Shown here: one piece after another, positions 54,529 to 63,341 of the stretch
Position numbering within the stretch: position 1 is the first letter of the stretch
How the letters are laid out: every line of letters starts with the position of its first letter
Assembly: GCA_902789175.1 (NCBI GenBank)
Contig: CADANF010000012.1
Coordinates: forward strand, 64,036-128,035
Origin: an uncultured Lachnospiraceae bacterium
GTDB taxonomy: Bacteria; Bacillota; Clostridia; Lachnospirales; Lachnospiraceae
Reading direction: 5' to 3'
DNA: 64,000 nt
Notes under the pieces: generated by a model
What the model was told of the DNA's origin: nothing
Database searches by the model: none
Seen by the model: only the letters and a program-made list of their open reading frames with translations
Program-made: the position numbers and the translations under genes

Positions 54529-55183
54529 TGTTCTCTTTAAAGGCGTGAATTTCATAAGACTATTAAAGGGACTCTGGGTATCTGTGAGGATAAGTCTCAT
54601 TTCTGTTTCCATCAGTATCCTGCTGGGGCTTATATGTGGAGTGCTGATGACATCTAAAAATAGGATTATTCGAGGTGTGTTTCGCATTTATCTGGAGATA
54701 GTAAGGATAATCCCTCAGATGGTGCTGCTTTTTATTGTTTATTTTGGAAGTACAAGAGCTCTTGGTATTAATATTTCTGCTGAAATGTCTGCTATCATAG
54801 TTTTTGTTTTTTGGGGAACCATTGAAATGGGGGATCTTGTAAGAGGTGCGATAACTTCCATTCCAAAGATCCAATACGAGTCTTCTTACGCTTTGGGACT
54901 TAGCACATTTCAGGTTTATTATCATATCATCCTGCCACAGACTTTAAGAAGACTGATTCCTTTATCGATAAATCTTGTGACCAGAATGATAAAGACTACA
55001 TCACTGGTGCTGATGATCGGAATAGTTGAGGTTTTCAAGGTGGCACAGCAGATAATCGAAGCAAACAGAAGAACATCACCTAATGCGGCCTTTGGAATTT
55101 TTGCTGTAGTGTTTTTATTATATTTCCTGGTATGCTGGCCAATAAGCAGACTGGCGACACATTTGGAGAAAAAATGGAGCTAG
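54509..55183 (+). CDS. Amino-acid ABC transporter permease (HisM/GlnP type) 2
   Basis: A 224-residue permease with five helices and coupling loop IPKIQYESSYALGLSTFQVYYHIILPQTL. It forms a heterodimer with permease 1. Its stop codon TAG (55181-55183) lies in the first bases of a MITE-like repeat, so the repeat entered exactly at the end of the gene or supplied the stop. Confidence 0.9.
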   Translation: MQSLGLDVLFKGVNFIRLLKGLWVSVRISLISVSISILLGLICGVLMTSKNRIIRGVFRIYLEIVRIIPQMVLLFIVYFGSTRALGINISAEMSAIIVFVFWGTIEMGDLVRGAITSIPKIQYESSYALGLSTFQVYYHIILPQTLRRLIPLSINLVTRMIKTTSLVLMIGIVEVFKVAQQIIEANRRTSPNAAFGIFAVVFLLYFLVCWPISRLATHLEKKWS

Positions 55184-55327
55184 TATAACGTCACTTAAAT
55201 AACTGGACCGAATGCTTGCCTGCTTACATCGATAGCACGCCTCAAAAATCCTCAGCGTAGCCCGCTACGCCTACGTCGAGCAAGCATTCAGCGCATTAGT
55301 CCAGTTATTTTGCGAACGTTATACTAG
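55180..55327. mobile_element. MITE-like repeat (family M), near-complete copy
   Basis: 148 bp with inverted ends CTAGTATAACGT... / ...ACGTTATACTAG and inner inverted blocks AATAACTGGAC / GTCCAGTTATT and GAATGCTTGC / GCAAGCATTC, making about 40 bp imperfect terminal repeats. The centre holds GCGTAGC-CC-GCTACGC. It has no coding capacity. It lies between permease 2 and the ATPase of one operon. Confidence 0.82.
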
Positions 55328-55336
55328 AGATGAGGC

Positions 55337-55397
55337 GAAGTGTTTGATGGTGTACTTGGTGGGGGGCATTTATGGAAGTGTTTGATGGTATACTTGG
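55337..55397 (+). repeat. 38-bp tandem duplication across the ATPase start
   Basis: GAAGTGTTTGATGGTGTACT at 55338 recurs as GAAGTGTTTGATGGTATACT at 55376, next to the MITE-like repeat. The second copy encodes the first residues of the ATPase if it starts at 55372. Confidence 0.8.
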
Positions 55398-56154
55398 AAA
55401 GGATAGATTTAACGTGAGCAGTCTTGTTAAAGTAACAGATTTAAATAAAAAGTATGGGGACAATACCGTATTAAATAATATTAACCTTTCTGTGGAAAAA
55501 GGAGAGGTTGTGGTAATCATAGGACCATCCGGGTGTGGAAAAAGCACATTTTTAAGATGTATCAATGGACTTGAATCTATTAACTCAGGATCAGTGGAAA
55601 TTGATGGTGAAAAGGTTGATCCGGAGGATAAAAGTATATTTAAGTTAAGACAAAAAGTTGGAATGGTCTTTCAGTCCTATGAATTATTCCCCCACAAGAC
55701 AGTTCTTGAGAATATTATTCTTGCACCGATAAAGGTTCAAAAAAGAAAGAAGGATGAAGTTATAGGGGAAGCTATAGAGCTGCTTAAAAAAGTAGGTCTT
55801 GAGGATAAAAAGGATTATTATCCAAGACAGCTGTCGGGAGGACAGAAACAGAGAGTTGCGATAGTAAGAGCCCTTATCATGAATCCTGAGGTGCTGCTTT
55901 TTGATGAGGTTACTGCAGCTCTTGATCCTGAAATGGTTCATGAAGTATTAGAAACAATGCTTAGTCTGGCACGGGAAGGTTCAACTATGGTGATAGTGAC
56001 CCACGAGATGACATTTGCAAAGGCAGTAGCCGACAGAATAGTATTTTTTGACAAAGGTGACATAGTAGAGGAATCAAGGGATGTAAAGCAGTTCTTCCTT
56101 AACCCTTCTACTGAAAGAGCAAAGCAATTTTTAAGCACCTTCACCTACAGTTAA
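55372..56154 (+). CDS. Amino-acid ABC transporter ATPase (GlnQ/HisP type)
   Basis: A 260-residue ATPase with Walker A GPSGCGKST, signature LSGGQKQR, Walker B VLLFDEVTAALDPE and VTHEMTFAKAVAD. ATG at 55372 has GGGGGG 7 bases upstream; an in-frame GTG at 55414 (after AAAGGA) gives the more usual ~246 residues and may be the original start, because the first 14 residues come from a local duplication next to the MITE. Completes the transporter. The stop codon TAA lies inside the GTTAAC of a family P repeat. Confidence 0.9.
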   Translation: MEVFDGILGKDRFNVSSLVKVTDLNKKYGDNTVLNNINLSVEKGEVVVIIGPSGCGKSTFLRCINGLESINSGSVEIDGEKVDPEDKSIFKLRQKVGMVFQSYELFPHKTVLENIILAPIKVQKRKKDEVIGEAIELLKKVGLEDKKDYYPRQLSGGQKQRVAIVRALIMNPEVLLFDEVTAALDPEMVHEVLETMLSLAREGSTMVIVTHEMTFAKAVADRIVFFDKGDIVEESRDVKQFFLNPSTERAKQFLSTFTYS

Positions 56155-56204
56155 CATAAAAGTGGACCCAGGTCCCGGGGGCAGTGGCTCATTTTTATGT
56201 CAAC
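56150..56204. repeat. Palindromic repeat, family P, copy 4
   Basis: A 55-bp copy, GTTAACATAAAAGTGGACC...TTTTTATGTCAAC, loop CAGGTCCCGGGGGCAGT. Its GTTAAC holds the stop codon of the ATPase gene. Confidence 0.85.
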
Positions 56205-56323
56205 ATGAATAATTGATCCAGTGATAATTGGGATTTGTTGGGGTTGACCTGATAGTTTTAACGTCATAAAATTTAAATAGCGATTTTTAACGAATGATCT
56301 TTGAAAGGAGCAGGTATAATTCA

Positions 56324-56716
56324 ATGGAAAGAGTTTATAATTTTTTAAAGGAAGCAGGAACTTATTTCATTGCTACAGTTGATAAGGATCAGCCAAGGGT
56401 AAGACCTTTTGGAACAGTTAATATTTTTGAGGGAAAGTTATATATCCAGACGGGTAAAGTAAAGGATGTATCAAAGCAGATCCATGCAAATCCAAAGGTT
56501 GAAATATCAGCTTTTAAGGATGGCACCTGGATCAGAGTAGCTGGGGAGCTTGAAGCAGATGAAAGAAGAGAAGCAAAGCAGTCAATGCTTGATGCTTATC
56601 CTGAGCTTTCTGGAATGTATTCTGCAGATGATGATAATACAGAGGTGCTTTATTTTAAAAATGCAACAGCTACATTTTCATCATTTACCAGCGCACCGGA
56701 AGTGGTAGAATTTTAG
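56324..56716 (+). CDS. Pyridoxamine 5'-phosphate oxidase-like flavoprotein
   Basis: A 130-residue split-barrel protein. MERVYNFLKEAGTYFIATV and DKDQPRVRPFGTVN are typical of the PNPOx-like FMN/F420-binding group. Start ATG at 56324 by family comparison; AAAGGAG is 13 bases away. Relatives act as small FMN-dependent oxidoreductases of unknown substrate. The last codons (GCACCGGAA...) are repeated 37 bases downstream, followed by a partial family M repeat. Confidence 0.82.
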   Translation: MERVYNFLKEAGTYFIATVDKDQPRVRPFGTVNIFEGKLYIQTGKVKDVSKQIHANPKVEISAFKDGTWIRVAGELEADERREAKQSMLDAYPELSGMYSADDDNTEVLYFKNATATFSSFTSAPEVVEF

Positions 56717-56789
56717 AGTATTAATAATAATCGCACCGGAAACGGTGAAATTCTAGTATAACGTTCGCAAAATAACTGGATTGATGCGC
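56690..56789. repeat. Duplicated gene end plus partial MITE-like terminus
   Basis: GCACCGGAAGTGGTAGAATT (end of the PNPOx-like gene) recurs as GCACCGGAAACGGTGAAATT at 56733, again followed by a stop TAG (54-56) that is part of CTAGTATAACG. From 56753 to 56789 the sequence matches one family M terminus (TATAACGTTCGCAAAATAAC then TGG) and then diverges. Confidence 0.75.
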
Positions 56790-56799
56790 AAAATAATTT

Positions 56800-56856
56800 T
56801 GCCCGGAGTGAAATGCATGATTTATTGCAGATATTTTACTCCGGGCTTTATTTTTT
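56800..56856 (+). terminator. Strong terminator after the PNPOx-like gene
   Basis: A 14-bp stem GCCCGGAGTGAAAT / ATTTTACTCCGGGC (one G-U), 18-base loop, then TTTATTTTTTG. The stretch 56857-57043 after it holds no gene I can support. Confidence 0.88.
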
Positions 56857-57043
56857 GTGGGATTCAGATTAAAATAGGAAGTGCTTTGGCAATATAAATA
56901 TGATATGAAAAGGAAGCATATGAAAAGATGAACAAAGCAGATTTTGCAATTCTTATGGGTATATTATATAAATATGTTTAAATGGAATTGTTCATACAAT
57001 GGACCAAAATAAATTTATAATCCAGCGCCAAAACGAAATTTAA

Positions 57044-57139
57044 GCATTAGTGAGAAGAAATCAGGGCAACGGATATTCAAATTTTGGACAGTCAAACAAT
57101 GGTTATTGGAACAACGGATATTCAAATAATGGATTCTAA
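57044..57139 (+). pseudogene. Asn/Gly/Tyr-rich C-terminal gene fragment
   Basis: A start-less frame of 31 codons reads QGNGYSNFGQSNNGYWNNGY and ends in SNNGF. The DNA contains the direct repeat CAACGGATATTCAAAT (near 57069 and 57113). It looks like the tail of a low-complexity protein, for example a DUF4190 or zinc-ribbon membrane protein; the rest is missing. The membrane protein that follows may be related. Confidence 0.45.
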
Positions 57140-57180
57140 TATTATTGATATTTTGGATAAGAATGTAGGGGAAAATAAAT

Positions 57181-57579
57181 ATGGGAAAAGAAAATAAAGA
57201 TAATATGGTTCCATTCAGTCAGCCTCTTAGTCTTAAAGAATATGAAAAGAAACATTTTAATGGAAGTGAAGCAGGTTTTAAAGCTGATACTGCAGATTTT
57301 GATGATAAGATAAGAGTCAGATGGACTATTGGCAGTGTGGATGAAGGAGTTACTGTTATAGGATATCAGAAGGGTGACACTATTGAATTATGCAAGGATC
57401 TGGATGCTAATTCAGTTAAATCCGGAAAGCTGACAAAAGAAGAGTATGACAAACAGGCTGTTCCATCTCATGAGAGAAAGAGCACATATATAATGTTTGC
57501 AGTTTTAGCGGTATTTTTCTTATACAAAGCAATAAAGAAACTGATACTTTATAAGAAGATGCCACCGACAGAAGAATAA
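57181..57579 (+). CDS. Orphan protein with C-terminal membrane anchor
   Basis: A 132-residue protein of unrecognised family. Residues 1-95 are soluble, with WTIGSVDEGVTVIGYQKGD suggesting a small beta domain; one membrane helix lies at about 101-118 (TYIMFAVLAVFFLYKAIKKL), followed by a basic tail. RBS GGGGAAAAT. It is monocistronic and ends at a family P repeat. Confidence 0.6.
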   Translation: MGKENKDNMVPFSQPLSLKEYEKKHFNGSEAGFKADTADFDDKIRVRWTIGSVDEGVTVIGYQKGDTIELCKDLDANSVKSGKLTKEEYDKQAVPSHERKSTYIMFAVLAVFFLYKAIKKLILYKKMPPTEE

Positions 57580-57588
57580 ATAAACTTG

Positions 57589-57638
57589 GTTAACATAAAA
57601 ATGAGCCATAGTCCAGGAGAGTGTGGCTCATTTTTTAG
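57589..57638. repeat. Palindromic repeat, family P, copy 5
   Basis: GTTAACATAAAAATGAGCCA...TGGCTCATTTTTTAGG. The 8-bp stem ATGAGCCA / TGGCTCAT with a T run makes a terminator. Loop differs from other copies (TAGTCCAGGAGAGTG). Confidence 0.8.
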
Positions 57639-57665
57639 GTATGAAAAAATAAAAGGAGGAAGAAG

Positions 57666-59051
57666 ATGCTAGAAGACATTTTACAAAAACATAAGGACCT
57701 TTTTGAGGCGGGGATGACTTCCGTTTTAAGAGGGCAGGAGAACAGAAGGAGACTCATAGTGCTCCAGAATGGAAATCTTGTTCAAAATGAACGTTCTTCT
57801 GAGAGAGGAATTTGCGCAAGGGTTTCTTTAAATGGTTCATATGGTTTTGCATCTAATGCAGAGTATTCAGATGATGCAGCCATTAAGACTATTAAGGCTG
57901 CCACAGAAAATGCTAAATATCTTGCAAGATACAATAATGAAAATAAGGTATTTAGTAAGGTCAAAGCTGGAAACTATATCAGATCAAAAAGAATGATCAT
58001 TGATTTTGAGCAGAAAAGACTGATAGATCTTTGCAAAGAGATTGATGCATATATTGAAAAGACTTATACAGATTTAGTCAGCAGAACCGTTGTATATAGA
58101 GAAGATACAATGGAAAAGATAATAGTTACAAGCGATGCAAACGATGGCCATGTGGCTTATCCAAGATGTACCATTTATGTAATTATGACTAAGATGTCAA
58201 AGGACAATAATCCGGTTGAACGAACAAAGTCATTTAGTGGTTGTGGAAATATAGAGGATAATTTCGCTGATCTTAGCGAGATGTTCGAAAAAATTGATAA
58301 GCAGTATAAAGAATTATGCGATAAGGCAGAAGGAGTTTATGCCGATGCGGGAGTTAAGTCTGTAATACTTGATCCTAGCATAGCAGGAATGATAGCCCAT
58401 GAAGCAGTAGGACATACTGTTGAAGCAGATTTAGTTCTGGGGGGTTCCGTTGCAGGGCCTTACTTAGGTAAGCGCGTGGCTTCAGATCTGGTAAGCATTG
58501 TGGATTATGCAAGCGAAGCCTTTGGAAAGGAAGCACCTCTTCCTGTATATATTGACGATGAAGGCGTTGAAGCAAGAGACGCTGTCCTTGTGGAAAATGG
58601 AATCCTTAAGGGGTACATGCATGACCGTGAAAGTGCGGATCATTTTGGAGTAGCTGCATGTGGAAATGCCAGAGGATATGCATTTTCTGATGAACCTCTC
58701 ATCAGAATGAGAAATACTACAGTTCTTCCGGGAAAAGATAAATTAGAGGATATGATCGCTTCCGTGGATGATGGATATTATCTTCTTGCATCAGGAAATG
58801 GACAGGCGGATCTTACTGGGGAATTCATGTTCGGCGTTACCATGGGATACGAGATAAAGAAGGGCAAGCTGGGCAGAGCCATTTTAGATACAACAGTTTC
58901 AGGAGTAGCATTTGATATGCTTAAGACAGTCGATATGGTTTCAGACTCTGTAACCTGGTCGGCAGCCGGTACCTGCGGCAAAAAGCAAATGATGCCTGTA
59001 TCCATGGGTGGACCTGCTATTAAGTGCGAGATTATGATAGGAGGAAGATAA
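57666..59051 (+). CDS. tldD: TldD family metalloprotease
   Basis: A 461-residue protein. HEAVGH (245-250) is the HExxxH zinc motif of TldD, followed downstream by the GxxxC region (GTCGKKQMMPVSMGGP) near the C-terminus. TldD and TldE form a heterodimeric protease in which TldD carries the active site and TldE threads unfolded peptides; known roles are antitoxin and peptide-antibiotic (microcin) processing. RBS AAAGGAGGAAG. TldE follows by one base. Confidence 0.93.
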   Translation: MLEDILQKHKDLFEAGMTSVLRGQENRRRLIVLQNGNLVQNERSSERGICARVSLNGSYGFASNAEYSDDAAIKTIKAATENAKYLARYNNENKVFSKVKAGNYIRSKRMIIDFEQKRLIDLCKEIDAYIEKTYTDLVSRTVVYREDTMEKIIVTSDANDGHVAYPRCTIYVIMTKMSKDNNPVERTKSFSGCGNIEDNFADLSEMFEKIDKQYKELCDKAEGVYADAGVKSVILDPSIAGMIAHEAVGHTVEADLVLGGSVAGPYLGKRVASDLVSIVDYASEAFGKEAPLPVYIDDEGVEARDAVLVENGILKGYMHDRESADHFGVAACGNARGYAFSDEPLIRMRNTTVLPGKDKLEDMIASVDDGYYLLASGNGQADLTGEFMFGVTMGYEIKKGKLGRAILDTTVSGVAFDMLKTVDMVSDSVTWSAAGTCGKKQMMPVSMGGPAIKCEIMIGGR

Positions 59052-59052
59052 A

Positions 59053-60351
59053 ATGGCGGCAATCAGTGAAATTTCCAGAAATGCAATAGATTATCTAAAA
59101 AGTAAGGAAGGGGTAAAAGGCGATGTAAATGTGTCATTTACCGAGCAGCACGAAGTCACAATAAAGGATGGAAAGCTCACTCTTCTTAGAACATTATTTG
59201 ATAATAATATTAGTATTAAAGTTATAAAGGATAATAAAGAGGGGAAGGTCAGATTAAATGATACCAGCGACGAATCAATAAGAAATGGAATCGATGATGC
59301 GATAAAAACTGCTGAATCAGGAAATGAAGATGAAGCTTTTTGTATCGCACCTGGAATGGAGCCTGAGAAATTTAAGTTTGGTATTACTGAGCCGGATATA
59401 GAAAAGCTGATTGAAAGAACAATTGAGCTTTCAGAAGATATCAAGAAAAGACATAATAATATAAAAATGATGGAAATGTTTGCCAACCATATAAAGGGGC
59501 ACAGCATTTTCGCAAATACTCTTGGGACAATAGATGAAACTGAATACGGATATTATGAGCTGGCTTTGGAATATGCCGGAAATGATGGAGAAAAAACCAG
59601 CGGAATCAGTTTTTCTCAGACAGCAATAAAGGATCTCGATAAGCCATTTATTGAGTTGGGAAGCATCGATAAAGATCTTACGGATGCAGAGAATTCAATA
59701 AATCCAATATCTGTAGCAGATAAATTTGAGGGGGATGTAATATTTACTCCGGATTGTTCTAAGAAGATGCTTACCTTCCTTTTAGGAAATACAATTACTG
59801 ATTTAGTTGTCTTAGAAAAGACAAGTTTATGGCTTGAAAAGTTAGGCCAGCAGGTACTGTCTCCAAAGCTTACAATTTCTTCAAAACCTTTTGATGACAG
59901 GATTGTTGATTTTGAAGTGCATACCAGCGATGGCTATAGATCAAAGGATTATACTGCCATTGAAAATGGTATCTTAAAGAGTTTTGCAGTTAGTCAGTAC
60001 ACTTCTAATAAAACAGGAATTGAACGTGCAGCTAATACTTCGATGAGTCTTGTTGTTGAGCCGGGTGACATTTCTTTTGAGGAAATGGTAAAGGGGGTTA
60101 AGAAGGGACTTATCGTAGGAGCGGTTTCCTGCGGATATCCTGGCACAAACTGCGAAATCTCAGGTGTTGCTAAAAATGCTTTTCTGATCGAGGACGGAAA
60201 AATAGTGGGAGCTGTGAAGGAAACTATGATCAGCGGAAATCTTATTGATATGTTTAACAATGTTAAAGCTATATCAAAGGAGCAGATCCTTAGCGGTTAC
60301 ACAGTAATCCCTTATATTCAGGTTGGCGGCGTAACAATCTCCGGCAGTTAA
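59053..60351 (+). CDS. tldE: TldE/PmbA family protein
   Basis: A 432-residue partner of TldD. It shares the fold but lacks the HExxxH motif, as expected for the non-catalytic subunit. Its RBS (AGGAGG) is in the tldD end. The C-terminal PYIQVGGVTISG is family-like. No RiPP precursor peptide is recognised nearby. Its stop codon lies in the GTTAAC of a family P repeat. Confidence 0.9.
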   Translation: MAAISEISRNAIDYLKSKEGVKGDVNVSFTEQHEVTIKDGKLTLLRTLFDNNISIKVIKDNKEGKVRLNDTSDESIRNGIDDAIKTAESGNEDEAFCIAPGMEPEKFKFGITEPDIEKLIERTIELSEDIKKRHNNIKMMEMFANHIKGHSIFANTLGTIDETEYGYYELALEYAGNDGEKTSGISFSQTAIKDLDKPFIELGSIDKDLTDAENSINPISVADKFEGDVIFTPDCSKKMLTFLLGNTITDLVVLEKTSLWLEKLGQQVLSPKLTISSKPFDDRIVDFEVHTSDGYRSKDYTAIENGILKSFAVSQYTSNKTGIERAANTSMSLVVEPGDISFEEMVKGVKKGLIVGAVSCGYPGTNCEISGVAKNAFLIEDGKIVGAVKETMISGNLIDMFNNVKAISKEQILSGYTVIPYIQVGGVTISGS

Positions 60352-60401
60352 CATAAAAGTGGACCCAGGTCCCGGGGGCAGTGGTCCACTTTTATGTTAA
60401 C
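60347..60401. repeat. Palindromic repeat, family P, copy 6 (best palindrome)
   Basis: A 55-bp copy with perfect 19-bp arms (GTTAACATAAAAGTGGACC and its reverse complement) around CAGGTCCCGGGGGCAGT. It contains the tldE stop codon. Confidence 0.92.
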
Positions 60402-60466
60402 CTGAAACAACATGTGATCCTGGTGGCTTTTGTAATCGGAATTGTAAATGGAATGAAAGATAAAAA

Positions 60467-61441
60467 ATGAAATTATTAGTATGTGATGAAGTTTTAAATG
60501 AAAGGCATAAAGAAAAAATCACGAATCTAGCCGGCAAGTTGGGGATTGAGCTTGGATTTACCAGCAATGCAAAAATAGTTCCTTTTGGATTTTTGGATGC
60601 AGACATAGTTTATGGCTATGGTTTTAATCTGACTCAGGCTGTGGAAATAAGAAATAGCGAGAATCTAAAATGGGCCGCAGTTACTTCAGCGGGAGTAGAT
60701 TTCATGTTAAAACCCGGTATGTTTAAGAATGAAAATCTGCTTATCACCAACTCGTCCGGTTCTTATGGCGTGACTATTGCGGAACATATCGTGGCGGTTT
60801 CTATCATGATGATGCGTAAACTGACTTCTTTTTATGCAGATTCCTTGCAGGGGAAATGGGGGCACCCGGTGTTACAAAGAAATATTAAAGGCAGCAGGAT
60901 CGCGGTCCTTGGAACGGGCGATATCGGAAAATGTTTCGCAAGAAGGATAAAAGCCTTTGAGCCGGAAAGTATAGTAGGAATATCTAGAAGTGGCATTTCA
61001 GAGGAAGAGTCATTTGACAGGATGCTTGCGGTAGATAGACTTGATGAGGTGCTTCCTGAAACTGATCTTTTGGTTATGAGCCTTCCGGAAACGCCTGAAA
61101 CTAAAGGAATTTTATCAAAAGAAAGAATTAATCTTCTTCCAAATGATGCTTATATTGTAAATGTTGGAAGAGGGTCGGCCATAGATGAAGAAGCACTTAT
61201 AGACGCGCTTAATGAAGAGAGGCTTGCTGGAGCCGCTCTTGATGTTTTTATGCAGGAGCCGCTCCCTGAGGAAAGTCCATTGTGGCATACTAAGAATCTT
61301 CTTATCACGCCTCATGTAGCAGGTAACATGACAACAGATTATACTGTAGATATAAATGTAGACATGTTCTGCGAGAATCTGGTTAATTATGTGGAAGGAA
61401 AACCATTAAAAAATGTGATAAGCAGAGAACGAGGCTACTAG
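60467..61441 (+). CDS. D-2-hydroxyacid dehydrogenase
   Basis: A 324-residue NAD(P)-dependent dehydrogenase. Rossmann motif VLGTGDIGKCFARRI (about 147-161), catalytic Arg in NVGRGSAIDEEAL (about 230) and His in ITPHVAGN (about 282). It reduces a 2-oxoacid to the D-hydroxyacid; the exact substrate cannot be told. RBS is weak. The stop TAG uses the first G of a family P repeat. Confidence 0.9.
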   Translation: MKLLVCDEVLNERHKEKITNLAGKLGIELGFTSNAKIVPFGFLDADIVYGYGFNLTQAVEIRNSENLKWAAVTSAGVDFMLKPGMFKNENLLITNSSGSYGVTIAEHIVAVSIMMMRKLTSFYADSLQGKWGHPVLQRNIKGSRIAVLGTGDIGKCFARRIKAFEPESIVGISRSGISEEESFDRMLAVDRLDEVLPETDLLVMSLPETPETKGILSKERINLLPNDAYIVNVGRGSAIDEEALIDALNEERLAGAALDVFMQEPLPEESPLWHTKNLLITPHVAGNMTTDYTVDINVDMFCENLVNYVEGKPLKNVISRERGY

Positions 61442-61495
61442 TTAACATAAAAGTGGACCTAGGTCCCGGGGGCAGTGGCCCACTTTTATGTTAAC
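61441..61495. repeat. Palindromic repeat, family P, copy 7
   Basis: A 55-bp copy with 16-bp perfect arms; the loop is TAGGTCCCGGGGGCAG-like. It overlaps the dehydrogenase stop codon by one base. Confidence 0.9.
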
Positions 61496-61621
61496 CTGAA
61501 ATGACTCGGATTATCAGAGCACATAATGTCGGGTGCAGATTATTATTATTGATATACTAACAGTATAGTGAATGACAAAAGACTTACTGAAGGATTAAGG
61601 AAACAAAAAAGGAGTAGCAGA

Positions 61622-62452
61622 ATGCAGGGCTGGATTGAAGGATTTCAGGATTCAATAGATTTTATAGAACAAAATCTTACAAATGATCTTGATATCAAAG
61701 ACATTGCGGATAAGGCGGCATTATCGCCATTTTATTACCAAAGAATCTTCGGAGCTTTATGCGGAATGACTGTAGGTGATTATATCAGAGCGCGCAAAAT
61801 GACACTTGCAGCAGAGGCGCTTATAAAGTCTGAGGTTAAGGTGATAGACATAGCTGTTAAATATGGTTATGATTCGCCGGATAGTTTTGCAAAGGCATTT
61901 CAAAGGTTTCACGGTGTTACCCCTTCTAAAGCGAAGGAGGCAGGAACATCCTTAAGATCTTTTGCTCCGCTACATATTAAAATCACTATGGAGGGTGGAT
62001 CTATGTTAGATTATCGAATTGTTGAAAAGGCACCATTTACTATTGTTGGAACTAAAAGAACTTTTAATTCAGATACCAGTTATCAGGAAATACCAAAGTT
62101 TTGGAATGAATGGATGGCTCAGGGAGAGAAAAGACCTATAATGGGAACATTTGGTGTTTGTATTGATATGGTTGGAAAGAACTTCGATTATTGGATCGCT
62201 GATCTTTACATGCCATGGGAAGACATTCCAGAAGGCTGTGAAACAAGAGTGATCCCAGGAAGTTATTGGGCACAGTTCCCATGTACTTTAAGAACTCTGC
62301 AGGATACTAATACCAAAATCTGGTCAGAGTGGTTACCTGCACTAAAGGAATATTCTTTAGCGGGAGAGTATGATATTGAGGTATATCTTCCACCAGAGGA
62401 AGGTTCAACGGATTCAAAGGTATATATCTGGGTTCCATTGAAGAAAAACTAA
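61622..62452 (+). CDS. AraC-family regulator with GyrI-like effector domain
   Basis: A 276-residue regulator. ATG at 61622 chosen (AAGGAG 7 bases upstream) over a GTG at 61568. Two helix-turn-helix units (about 5-105: DIADKAALSPFYYQRIFGA and VIDIAVKYGYDSPDSFAKAF) are followed by a GyrI-like ligand-binding domain (about 130-276). Such proteins (Rob/BmrR-like layouts) sense hydrophobic compounds or act as orphan regulators. The target is unknown. Confidence 0.9.
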   Translation: MQGWIEGFQDSIDFIEQNLTNDLDIKDIADKAALSPFYYQRIFGALCGMTVGDYIRARKMTLAAEALIKSEVKVIDIAVKYGYDSPDSFAKAFQRFHGVTPSKAKEAGTSLRSFAPLHIKITMEGGSMLDYRIVEKAPFTIVGTKRTFNSDTSYQEIPKFWNEWMAQGEKRPIMGTFGVCIDMVGKNFDYWIADLYMPWEDIPEGCETRVIPGSYWAQFPCTLRTLQDTNTKIWSEWLPALKEYSLAGEYDIEVYLPPEEGSTDSKVYIWVPLKKN

Positions 62453-62458
62453 AGATTA

Positions 62459-62507
62459 GTTAACATAAAAGTGGACCATAGCCTCCGGGACTATGGTCCA
62501 CTTTATT
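62459..62507. repeat. Palindromic repeat, family P, copy 8
   Basis: GTTAACATAAAAGTGGACC with 14-bp perfect arms AAAGTGGACCATAG / CTATGGTCCACTTT and loop CCTCCGGGA, like copy 1. The right end is TTATTGC, not TTATGTTAAC. Confidence 0.85.
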
Positions 62508-62573
62508 GCATAATTATGGAAGAAAAGATATAATTTTAGCTATGATCAAGTAAAGTTTTGGAAAGGTTAAAAA

Positions 62574-63260
62574 ATGTCTAATATTTTAATCATAGATGAT
62601 GATCCACATATAAACAGCATAGTATCAAAAGCATTAAAAGTCGAGGGATATACAGTTTCGCAGGCATTTTCAGGGACGGAAGCCTTGATGGTGTTAAAAA
62701 ATGAAAAGCCTGATCTGATCCTTCTTGATCTGATGCTTCCGGGACTTTCAGGGGAAGAATTATTACCACAGATTAAAAATGTTCCTGTCATTGTTGTAAG
62801 TGCCAAAGCTGACGTTACAAATAAGGTGGATCTCTTACTTGGCGGGGCTGCGGACTATGTTACAAAGCCATTTGATATGAATGAATTGCTGGCTAGAATT
62901 AAAGTCCAGCTTAGGATAAATGAGCAGTCTCTTGAGAAAAAATCCCTTACTTATAAGGAGATATCCCTGGACATAGATAAACATATAATTACTGCAAATG
63001 GGCAGGAGCAAAAGCTTACACGTACGGAGTTTGCCATTTTAAAGATTCTTATATCAAATCCAGAGCAGGTTGTGGCAAAGCTAACTATCCTTGACAGGAT
63101 CAGCCAGGATACATCGGATTGCACCGAAGATTCTTTAAAGATCCATGTTTATAATCTAAGGAAAAAAATAAAAAATATTACAGGTAAAGATTACATTTCT
63201 TCAATCTGGGGCATTGGATTTATGCTGACTATTATACGCACCAATACCCCAAAATCTTAA
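62574..63260 (+). CDS. OmpR-family response regulator
   Basis: A 228-residue regulator. Receiver with DDD at 8-10, phospho-Asp in LILLDLMLPGLSG and Lys in TKPFD; winged helix (about 125-222) ending WGIGFML. It has no kinase in the window and probably controls the BcrA-like transporter that follows. Confidence 0.92.
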   Translation: MSNILIIDDDPHINSIVSKALKVEGYTVSQAFSGTEALMVLKNEKPDLILLDLMLPGLSGEELLPQIKNVPVIVVSAKADVTNKVDLLLGGAADYVTKPFDMNELLARIKVQLRINEQSLEKKSLTYKEISLDIDKHIITANGQEQKLTRTEFAILKILISNPEQVVAKLTILDRISQDTSDCTEDSLKIHVYNLRKKIKNITGKDYISSIWGIGFMLTIIRTNTPKS

Positions 63261-63341
63261 CTAAATCTTTACTTTTTTCTTAACCATTTTCTTAACTAAT
63301 ATGTCCTATTCTATTTTCAGAAAGGAAAGGAGATAATTCAA

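Noticed and set aside
57589..62507. Palindromic repeats as remnants of an insertion sequence
   Set aside because: No transposase fragment or larger conserved body was found; the units are only about 50-55 bp.
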